A stretch of DNA of 35,032 bases from Campylobacter concisus (GTDB lineage: Bacteria; Campylobacterota; Campylobacteria; Campylobacterales; Campylobacteraceae), in NCBI RefSeq assembly GCF_003048905.1, contig NZ_PIRO01000008.1:1-35032 (forward strand), in the 5' to 3' direction. Shown one piece after another: positions 16,755-26,300 of the stretch. The notes under the pieces were generated by a model. The model saw only the letters and a list, made by a program, of their open reading frames with translations, ran no database searches and had not been told where the DNA came from. Positions within the stretch are counted from its first letter, which is position 1; the number at the start of each line of letters is the position of its first letter. A program made the position numbers and the translations under genes.

Positions 16755-18944
16755 ATGAAGTTGATTTTAGCTGAGAAACCTGATTTAGCTCGAGCAATAG
16801 CCGACGGCATAGATGGAAATTTAAAAACATTTGATGGCTATCTTACTAAGGGTGAATATGTGCTTACTTGGGCATTTGGTCATATTTTGGAGCTTTTTAT
16901 GCCTGAAGACTACGATGAAAGGTATAAAGCTTGGAATATAGCTGACTTGCCATATATTATTACTGATTTTAAGTATAAGCCTATTTCAGAGAAAAAAAAG
17001 CAACTCAAATTAATATGTGATCTAATAAGAGATAATAGAATAAATAGTATAGTAAATTGTGGAGATGCCGACGAAGAGGGTCAAATTTTGATAGATGAGA
17101 TAATCAACTATTCAAATACAAACAAACCTATCGAGCGTGTTATGTTGCAAGATCTAACTCCCAAAGGCGTTAAAGCAGCCTTTAAAGATATTAAGCCAAA
17201 TTCAGCTTATAAAGGTATGAGTGAGTGTGGCTTTGCAAGATCACATGCCGACTGGCTACTAGGGATAAATTTGACACGTGCCTATACTGCAACGGCTCAA
17301 AAAAATGGCTATAAAGGTGTTTTAAGCGTTGGCAGAGTTCAAACTCCTATACTAGGTCTTATTGTTGCAAGAGATCTAGAGCATGAAAATCATAAAAGTA
17401 GCTTTTATTACACTATCACTGGAGAATTCAGCTCGGACAATAAAAAATTCTTTGCAAATTTAAAGAGCGATGAAAGAATAATTGATCCACAAGTTGCCGA
17501 AAGCATAAAAGAAAAGCTTGATGGTAGCAGATGTGATTTAAAGGTTTTCAATGAAAACAAAAAAGAAAATCCGCCTTTACCATATAATCTTTTAAAACTT
17601 CAAGCCGAATGCTCAAAGAAATTTGGCTATAAGCCAGACAAAACGCTTCAAATTACCCAAAATTTGAGAGAAAAATATAAATGTATTACTTACAATAGGT
17701 CAGATTGCGAATATCTACCAGAAAATATGTGGGAAAGCTCGCAAGATGTCTTAAATGCCGTTAGGGCTTCATTAAAAGATGATGAATTTAACGCAGCAAT
17801 AGATAATGCAGATACAAGAATTAAAGGCATAGCTTTTAATGATCAATTTATCACGGCTCACTTTGCTATCATACCTACGCAAGCAGTCGTTGATGCAAAT
17901 ATGATGAGCAAAGAAGAGTTAAACGTATATAAATTGATCGCCAAACGTTTTATTGCTCAATTTTATGAGCCGATGGAGTATTTACAAACTACGCTTGAGG
18001 TAACTAAATTTGAGTATAAATTTAGTGCCTCAAAAAGAAAAATTATGAAAATCGGCTATCTCTCTCTTTTTAATGATAAAAACGATGATGATGACAATAA
18101 TGAGAGTAATGATGATGAAGTAAAAAATAGTATTGATTTATCGACTTTAAAAGATGGAATTTGTGATGTAATAGATCTAGTAATAAATAAAAAGCAGACA
18201 AGAGCTAAACCATACTACACAATGCCAACTCTTTTAAAAGATCTAGCTTCAATTAGTAAATATGTAAAAGATGAGAGGATTAAAAGGCTTCTCAAAGAGA
18301 AAGATAAGGATAAAAAAGGCGAAAACGGAGGGATAGGAACTCCTGCAACCAGATCCTATCATATTAAAAATTTATTCGATAGAGAGTATATATCAGAAAA
18401 TGGCAAAAGTATAGTATCTACTCAAAAAGGTAGAGAACTTATAAATTTAGTCCCTGCCCTACTTTCATCTCCAGATATGACCGCTCTATGGTATGAACAA
18501 CAAAAAGATATTTCAGGTGGCAATCTAGCTAGAAACGAATTTTTAAATCAAGTTATCGAAACAATTAAAACCGAGATCGCTAGCATTACGTCAAATCAAA
18601 ATATTTCAAATTTTAACTCAAACAGCATAGATAAGACTTACCCTTGCAAGTGTGGTAAAGGATATTTGCAACGCAGACAAAGCACAAAGACAAAAGGCTT
18701 TTTTTGGGGATGTAGCGAGTGGAAAAATGGCTGCAAGGAAATGTATCCTGACGTAAAAGGCAAACCACAATTTGAAAAAACTGCTGCAAGCGGTGGCATT
18801 ACTTGTCCTTTTTGTAAAAAAGGCATACTTGAACGCAAGAAAAACCAAAAAGGCACGTATTGGTGGGGATGTAGTGAGTGGAAAAACGGCTGCAAAGCAA
18901 TGTTTTATGATGATAATGGCAAACCAAAAATTATAAAAGGATAA
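16755..18944 (+). CDS. topA: Type IA DNA topoisomerase (TopA/TopB-like), plasmid-encoded
   Basis: 729-aa enzyme that would relax supercoils by single-strand passage. The N-terminal TOPRIM domain begins MKLILAEKPDLARAIADG with the acidic motif DADEEGQ at residues 104-110. The active-site Tyr is most likely Tyr313 in CITYNRSDCEYLP, where most relatives have a PRTDS context, so the flanking residues differ slightly. Two C-terminal zinc-ribbon repeats (about 629-675 and 680-729) share WGCSEWKNGC. The same class of gene is carried by H. pylori tfs elements and other conjugative systems, where it probably handles transfer-linked topology. The ribosome binding site is weak (GAGCTGCCAAAGAA). Confidence 0.93.
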   Translation: MKLILAEKPDLARAIADGIDGNLKTFDGYLTKGEYVLTWAFGHILELFMPEDYDERYKAWNIADLPYIITDFKYKPISEKKKQLKLICDLIRDNRINSIVNCGDADEEGQILIDEIINYSNTNKPIERVMLQDLTPKGVKAAFKDIKPNSAYKGMSECGFARSHADWLLGINLTRAYTATAQKNGYKGVLSVGRVQTPILGLIVARDLEHENHKSSFYYTITGEFSSDNKKFFANLKSDERIIDPQVAESIKEKLDGSRCDLKVFNENKKENPPLPYNLLKLQAECSKKFGYKPDKTLQITQNLREKYKCITYNRSDCEYLPENMWESSQDVLNAVRASLKDDEFNAAIDNADTRIKGIAFNDQFITAHFAIIPTQAVVDANMMSKEELNVYKLIAKRFIAQFYEPMEYLQTTLEVTKFEYKFSASKRKIMKIGYLSLFNDKNDDDDNNESNDDEVKNSIDLSTLKDGICDVIDLVINKKQTRAKPYYTMPTLLKDLASISKYVKDERIKRLLKEKDKDKKGENGGIGTPATRSYHIKNLFDREYISENGKSIVSTQKGRELINLVPALLSSPDMTALWYEQQKDISGGNLARNEFLNQVIETIKTEIASITSNQNISNFNSNSIDKTYPCKCGKGYLQRRQSTKTKGFFWGCSEWKNGCKEMYPDVKGKPQFEKTAASGGITCPFCKKGILERKKNQKGTYWWGCSEWKNGCKAMFYDDNGKPKIIKG

Positions 18945-18948
18945 TATA

Positions 18949-19788
18949 ATGGAAGAAACAATTACGACAGAAGCAGAAGAGAAAGTATCTCCAAAAAGAC
19001 AGCAAAAAAGCAATGTTGATTTTACTATTAAAATTTCGCTTAATAGTGATTTTGATAGTGAAGTAAAGCAATTTTTAGATAAAAGCGGAATAACTAATAA
19101 TGTTTTGGCTGGAGATAAGGCTATATTCGCACTCCAGACGTTACACGAAGCAGACGAGCTTATACTAAAAAAGGCTATCAATAGAAACGAGATGCCAAAA
19201 TCATCAATCAGATTTGAAATGCTTACATCAAATGGCGAGAAAATTGATATTCCAAAAGTTGAGATGGGTAGATACCTTTTTAAAAATGCAGACCTAAACA
19301 AAATCATCAATGTTAGCTCTAATAAGATTGTTGAAAATCAAATATCCGAAGAAACCCAAAAAGCTTTTAGTAATTTGATGAAAAAAGATAAAGACGGCAA
19401 ATTTAAAATCGGCGTCGATCTTGATAATGTCGTAGAAAATGGAGTAAGAAGTCTAGAGGGCATTGCTGAAAGCATAGGGGACGAGCACGTATCAAGTTTT
19501 GTTAGAAATTTTGCTGCTGCATATGGAGTTATAGGCAAACGTGCTAATAATATTCAAGAGAATATCATTAATAAAGAAAAACCAAAAGAAAAAGGTCAAG
19601 AAGCTAAAGCACCAGAAAAAGAAGAGGAAAAGGCAACTACTACAACCACAAAAGAAAAGCCAAAAATTCCTGGAAACGCAATCAAGGCTATAAAAGATGA
19701 ATTTGCCAAAGGGATCGCAAAGATACCAAAATCAGAAACAAAAGAAAAAACTATTACCAAATCAACAAGTTTGGGTAAAGGGTTTTAA
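18949..19788 (+). CDS. Hypothetical protein between topA and virB1
   Basis: 279-aa soluble, charged protein. Residues about 20-200 look folded, with mixed alpha/beta character and a DFTIKISLNSDFDSEVKQFL opening. The C-terminal 80 residues are Lys/Glu/Thr-rich and probably disordered. AAAGGATAATATA provides the ribosome binding site, only five bases after topA, and its stop is one base before the virB1-like start, so the three genes form one unit. No family recognised; a partner of the topoisomerase or of DNA processing is possible from context only. Confidence 0.72.
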   Translation: MEETITTEAEEKVSPKRQQKSNVDFTIKISLNSDFDSEVKQFLDKSGITNNVLAGDKAIFALQTLHEADELILKKAINRNEMPKSSIRFEMLTSNGEKIDIPKVEMGRYLFKNADLNKIINVSSNKIVENQISEETQKAFSNLMKKDKDGKFKIGVDLDNVVENGVRSLEGIAESIGDEHVSSFVRNFAAAYGVIGKRANNIQENIINKEKPKEKGQEAKAPEKEEEKATTTTTKEKPKIPGNAIKAIKDEFAKGIAKIPKSETKEKTITKSTSLGKGF

Positions 19789-19789
19789 T

Positions 19790-20266
19790 TTGAATAAAAT
19801 TCTTATTGCTATTTTTCTTTGCTTTTTTTCAACTGAAGTTTTACCAGCTTCAGAGCATATATATAATAGCTATTTTGTGAAATATGGCAAAAAATACAAT
19901 ATACCCCCTGAGCTACTTTGGGGAATTGCCAAGACTGAAAGCGATTTTCAGCCCAGGGCAATTAACGTAAATACAAATGGCTCTTTTGATATTGGGATAA
20001 TGCAAATCAACTCATCTCACAAAGAGTGGCTAGAGGCACAAAAAATTTCACTCGAGGATCTATATGATCCTAAGATCAATATAGCAGTAGGGACTAAAAT
20101 TTTATCAAATTGTATAAAGAAATTTGGCTTTACATATCAAGGCTTGAATTGTTATAACAGCGGTTTTAACAAGGTTGATATTAATAAATACAATGTTAGA
20201 GTAATTAACAATATAAAAAGTAATCGATTAGCCTTACAAAAGAAAAGGCTTGTGTTAGTTAAATAA
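19790..20266 (+). CDS. virB1: VirB1-like lytic transglycosylase
   Basis: 158-aa exported muramidase-like enzyme that opens peptidoglycan for T4SS assembly. The TTG at 19790 is chosen because it gives a clean signal peptide (NKILIAIFLCFFSTEVLPAS) directly after the preceding stop. The longer reading from ATG 19697 would add a basic, non-signal stretch inside the previous gene. The SLT domain has the catalytic Glu50 in GIAKTESDFQP, followed by DIGIMQINSSH and a GLNCYNSGF motif, all typical of the family. It is separated from the other virB genes by about 6 kb. Confidence 0.88.
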   Translation: MNKILIAIFLCFFSTEVLPASEHIYNSYFVKYGKKYNIPPELLWGIAKTESDFQPRAINVNTNGSFDIGIMQINSSHKEWLEAQKISLEDLYDPKINIAVGTKILSNCIKKFGFTYQGLNCYNSGFNKVDINKYNVRVINNIKSNRLALQKKRLVLVK

Positions 20267-20325
20267 TATAATAAGTATTATATTGATATTTATTCTATTA
20301 ATTTAATATAAAATATATTAAGTTA

Positions 20326-20335
20326 ATATTAATAT
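20326..20335. promoter_or_regulatory. ATATTAATAT palindrome before the methylase-helicase gene
   Basis: The core ATATTAATAT occurs in the 97-bp leader upstream of 20364 and recurs upstream of the primase and RHH genes. The leader (20267-20363) is almost wholly A/T and ends in a CGGAG ribosome binding site. It may be a shared operator, or just a consequence of AT-rich sequence. Confidence 0.3.
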
Positions 20336-20363
20336 ATTTCCTTTTATAATTACGGAGAAATAA

Positions 20364-23300
20364 ATGGCACGTGCTAAAAAGAGTAAATACGAAGCAAGAA
20401 GTCTTTGGGATGACCATCCAAATACATTTGACATAGGAGAATACAATGTTTCACATACTAAATCCACATTACAACGAACTATCACCGAAGAATTTTCAGG
20501 AAACGATAAACGAGATCTGGGACTTCGTGGATACCAAGAACAACCTTATCCTATCAAATCCGCAGAACAAGATAAAGGGCAATCGGCCGCTAATAACCAA
20601 AAAGAGATTTACGGATATGATGGAAATGGAGTGGACACCATTACAAGAGGAGATGAACTTCTCAAATTATCTATATCTGATAATCAAGAATATGGAGAGC
20701 AAGATCAATCAATCCAACGAGATCAATCAAGAGCAAATAGAGCAGATCAAAAAAGAGTTAGTCAATATACTAATAACAATCAATCACGACTGGGTGAATT
20801 GGAGAGCGATGACTTGCGATACGATAGAGCCGAGCGAGGAAGTGATCAATCGAATGAGAGCTTATATCGAGAAACATCTGGACGTGGAGCAACAAGAGAT
20901 AATGAGATCAACGTATCCAGCACCTTCGAACATTCAATCAGGCGACTGGATGCACAGACTAACGATACTTTACCGCTGGACGACAGCTTTGGAGAACTTG
21001 GGGATGATAGACGACATCCAAGCAAGAGGACTAGTGGACGAGGAGAAACTAGAGGAGCTAACGATAGCTCTATACAGGCAGGAGTATTGGGAGAAGGATA
21101 TTCTTTGCGAGGACGAAGCGAAGAAATTAAGAGAGATGGGCAATACGGATCTGGAAATTTACAAGATAATGGGGGGACTATCGATCTACAAGGAATATCT
21201 CAATCTGAGCGACGCGAGATATCCGATGAAAGAGATAAGAGAAAAACTGCTAGGACATTAAAAAAAGATACTAGCTCTACTAACAAATATGATGGAGCTA
21301 GAAGTCTTTTTGATTTTGATGAGGAGGAGGTTAAAGAAGAGGTAAAATCAAATTTTATTCCTCAGCCACAAAATATAAACATAGAGCCTATTACTACTCA
21401 AACACTCAATATTATATCAACTGGTGAAAATAAGGATTTTATTTTAGAAGATAGCTTTCAGACAAGCTCAATCTCTAAAAAGGAAAAATTTAAAAACAAC
21501 ATAGAAGCAATTAAATTAGCAAATTCTCTTTGGACTATAAGAGAAAAGGCACTAGAAAATAATCGAAATTTTACAATTACAAGGCAAGAGCAAGATGTTA
21601 TAAGTAAATTTAGCGGCTGGGGTGGAATTAGTGAAGCATTCAACCAGCTAAACGAGGATTGGCAAGAAGAATATAAAGAGTTAAAAGAATTGCTTAGCCC
21701 AGATGAGTATGCTAGTGCAAGAGCCTCTACTACAACAGCATTTTTTACACCTAAATTTATTGTTGATAGCATGTATAAAGCCCTAGATCATATGGGAATA
21801 AATGCTGAGCCTGATAAGGACAAAAAAATTTTAGAGCCTAGTGCTGGCAATGGAGTGTTTTTAGCCAGCTGCTCTATAAAAGGGAATTATAAATTTGATG
21901 CTCTTGAGATAGAAAATCAAACAAACAAATTTCTCACCCTGCTCTACCCTGCTGCACAAGTATATAGTAATGAATATGGATTTGAAGACCTAAATTTGAG
22001 TGAAAAAACGCAATATGACGCAATAGTTGGAAATCCTCCATATGATAGACTAAATATAACAAAGATCGCAGATAACAAAGATTTAGATCTTTGCGGATAT
22101 ACAATACACAATTTTTTCGCAGCAAAAGCACTAAGGCACTTAAAAGATGATGGTATTCTTAGTTTTGTAATAACTCACAACTTTTTGGATGCCAAAAATA
22201 ACAATGTTAGAAAAAAAATAGCTAGCAATAATACGTTTTTAGGAGCAATTAGGCTGCCAAATAATGCGTTTTCTAACGAGGCAAAAACCGAAGTAGTTAC
22301 CGATATTATTTTTTTCAAAAAAGGCTTAGATAATAGATTAAATAGAGAATTTGTAAATACTACTAGCTTTAAAAATGTAGATGATAACGATATACACATT
22401 AATGAGTATTTCAAAAATAATCCGCAAAATGTTCTTGGTCGCCTAGAGGTTACCAGCGGTCGTTTTGGATATGAGCTAAATTGTCTGCCAAATCCGAATA
22501 TAAATTTGGAAACTGCAATAGACAATTTTATTAAAAACGAGCTCCCTAGCGATATTTATAAATACCATGAGCCAGCTCCAGTAGATGAAAATGAGCTAAT
22601 AATCTCTAAATTTGATAAAGAGTATTCAGAAAATAAAGAATACTTTGATAGCCTGCTCGTGGGTAACTATCTAATTTTTCGTGACGAAATTTACTTGAAA
22701 TCTAATAGTCTAATAAAGGATGAGGCTGTTTTTAGAAGACTAAATTTTAGTATTAAAGAAACAAAGATAGCCAAGGATTACATTAAGCTTAGAGATTGTA
22801 GAAAAGAGCTTTTTGCTCTTGAAAAACAAGATATAGACGATAACGATCAAAGACTTATTAACAAGAGAAACGATCTAAATACTATTTATGATGATTTTGT
22901 TAAGAGTAATAACTATTTAAATAATAAAAATATTACAAACGTTTTAAATGATGATGCAGATTTTAGCAACATAAAAGGCTTAGAAAAAGACGGCGGAAAA
23001 AACTCATTTAAAAAGGCTGATGTATTCAAGCAAAGAGTTTTAAGACCTCGTCCTAAGATAGAATTTGATAATGCAGCAGATGGTTTATATGCAAGTATGA
23101 ACGTCAACGGAAAAATAAGCATACCTTATATCGCAAATCATCTAAATAAAGATCCTCACGATGTTTCTAAGGAGCTATTGGATAAAAAATTAATTTTTAT
23201 AGATCCTGACGCTTACGAACAAGGCAATACTGAATACATATTTGCCCCAAAATATCTATCTGGCAATGTTAAGGAGAAATACAAAAAAGCCGAAGATCTG

Positions 23301-26300
23301 GCAAAGACAGAGCCACTATTTTACAACAACGTCGAAAGCCTAAAAGACGTATTGCCAAAAGATATACCAGCTAGTGAGATAAACCCAACAATTGGGGTTT
23401 CGTGGATACCTATGAAATACTATGAGGAATTTTTTAAAGAAAAATTTGAGCTACACCAAAATACAAAGTTGGATATATTTTGCTCGTCAATAAACGCTGA
23501 GTGGGTTTTTGAGGGATCTGTAAATCCTAATACTAATTTCAAGGTTGAAAAGAAATATGCATATTATCATCCTGATAATAGTCGTCTAAATAAAGATCCA
23601 TATGAGATAGCACAAGCTGCCTTAAATGGCGTGTATTTAAAAATTTACGTGACTACTGATAGACCAAAGTTAAACTTAGATGGCTCAATCAAAATGAATA
23701 AAAATGGCTATCCTGAGTATGAAAAAGAGCTTGATATGGTAGCTACACAAGAGGTTACTAGAAAGATTGATCTTATTAGAAACGAGTTTGACGAGTGGAT
23801 AATGAAAGATTATGCTAGAAGAACGGAGATAGCTAATATTTTCAATGAAAAGTTTAACTGCTATGCCAAAAAACATTACGATGGGGATTATCTACAAATT
23901 AGTGGCATAAATCAAGCATATCATCTAAGAAAGCACCAAAAAGACGCTGTAGCTAGAGCAGTCAATGAAAAAGTTACCCTGATCGATCACGAAGTGGGAG
24001 CAGGTAAAACTCTGACTGCAATTTGCTCGATCATGGAGCAAAAAAAACTTGGTATAGTTAATAAGCCCCTTGTAGTAGTCCCAAATCACTTGGTTAGTCA
24101 GTGGTCAAATGAATTTTTGACCGCCTACCCTGAAGCAAGGCTGCTGGTGGCAGAAGATAAGTCTATGAGCAAAGACAAGAGGGCTGAATTCTTAGCCCAA
24201 ATTGCTAATGGAAACTACGATGCCATTATTATGAAACAAACACAATTTAAAGAGATCCCTGCCCCAGCTGAAAGCCAAAAAGAAGTGCTTGATCATATGA
24301 TAGCTGAGCTGGAGCAAGCAATTGCTATTAGGGAAGAAAATAGCAGCGGATATAGAAAAAGTCCGTCGGTCAAGCGTATGGAAACACAGCTAAAATCTTT
24401 AAAGGACAATGTGACTAAGATTTTAGAGGATCAAAACAAGAATGTCACAACGCTTGATTTTTCTGACTTAGGCGTTGATTATTTAATAGTCGACGAAAGC
24501 CATATGTATAAAAATTTGAGATACTCTACCAAGCTTGAGAACGTTAAAGGCTTAGGAACTCAAAGTGGCTCTGATAGAGCAATGGATATGTATTCAAAAA
24601 CAACCTATTTGCATAACCAAGACAATGCTAAAATTATGTTTTTAACTGGAACACCAGTTAGCAATAGCTTGGTAGAGCTTTATTTAATAGAGCGATATCT
24701 TGCCCCAAATGCACTAAAAGATCAAGGCATTGACTCTTTTGATGCCTGGGCTAAAACATACGCAGATATCGATAGAGTTTATGAAACTGGTGCTGTCGCA
24801 GGCGACTATAAAATTGTGACTAGATTTACTGGCTTCAAAAATTTAAATACACTTGGCGGATCTTATCTTGATTTTGCCGACGTCATAACCAACGATGATA
24901 TAAAAAAGGAGCTTGGCAGCAACTTTGTCCCTAACGTAAATATTAAACATACTAAAAGTCCAGCAAGTGACCTGCAAAAAGAGTATATCGGCGTAGAGCA
25001 AGAAAATGGACAATTTAATGAGGGATCTATTATTTATAGGCTTGAAAATATGCCAGATGATCCTAGAATTGATAACCATTTAAAAGTAACAAATGATGCT
25101 AAATATTGTGCTTTGGATTATAGGCTGATAGATCCTTTTGCCGAAGATGATCCAAATTCAAAAATCAATAAAGCAGTAGAAAATATCATAAACACTTATG
25201 AAAAATGGAATGATGACAAAGGCACTCAGCTTGTCTTTTTAGATATGGGAACGCCGAAGTCACCATCTCAACAATCCCAAAATATAGTAATAGATGAACA
25301 AAAGGCAGCAGAACAAGAGGTAAGTCCTACAAAGCAAGAAGAATTTATTAATATCAATGATGCTATCGAGCAAGGTAAAGATATTAATAGCGATTTTATA
25401 TCTGAAACTGATAGAGATAGCAATGATAATAGATTTTTCTTATATGGTGATTTGCTTAGAAAGCTTGTAAAAAATGGAATACCACAAAACGAGATAGCCT
25501 TTATCCATGATGCGACAACGGACAAACAAAAATATGAGCTATTTGACAAGGTAAATCGTGGTGAAATTCGAGTTTTGATAGGATCTACTGGCAAGATGGG
25601 AGCAGGAACGAACGTGCAAGAGAGAGTAACTGCCATACACCATCTTGATATACCTTGGAAGCCTAGCGATTTAACACAAAGAAATGGTCGTGTCATAAGA
25701 CAAGGTAATGAACTACTTAAAAAATATGGGGACAAATTTGAGGTAGATGTAAATTATTACGTTACTTTGAACACCTATGATGAAACCTCGTTGCAAACAG
25801 TAAAGCAAAAGGCGGAGAGCATTACCAAATTTAGAAAGTGCGTTGTAGATGAGAACCATATAAGCGGATTTGAGGAGGAGGTAGTTAACTACGAGGAGCT
25901 TAAGGCTATTGCTAGTGGCAATCCGTTAATACTAACAAATTTCAAGATAAATAATGAGCTTGAAAGGTTAGAAAGAGAGAAAAAGGCATATATTCAAGAC
26001 TTCCAGCAAAAAGAAGCCGAAATGCACAATTTAGAAAAGATGATAGAATTTTCTAATAAAAGAATAAACTTGTTTACCAAAACAAAAGAATATGTCGGCA
26101 AATTTGAGAGTAGCGATGGGCTAAGATGTGCCATGTTTTCTACAAATCTTTATAATCATGAAGTATCTAAGCAAGAATTCTTTATTCCAAAAGCTAGTGC
26201 TGCAAAGGATACTCAAGAAATCCAAAACAAGATGAAAGATCAATTTCAAGCAACTATAAATTTGATGTTTCAAACACCAAAGAAAAGCTATGACGTATGC

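Noticed and set aside
18618-19310. 230-codon minus-strand open frame
   Set aside because: It is antisense to the topA zinc ribbons and the next gene, starts from no clear ribosome binding site, and its hydrophobic composition is what the complement of Lys/Glu-rich genes gives.
19697-19789. Upstream ATG start for the VirB1-like gene
   Set aside because: It would hide the signal peptide behind 31 basic residues and overlap the previous gene; TTG 19790 gives a normal exported protein.
25268-25735. 155-codon minus-strand open frame
   Set aside because: It lies fully inside the helicase core, where the sense frame has canonical motifs; no start signal or recognisable domain.
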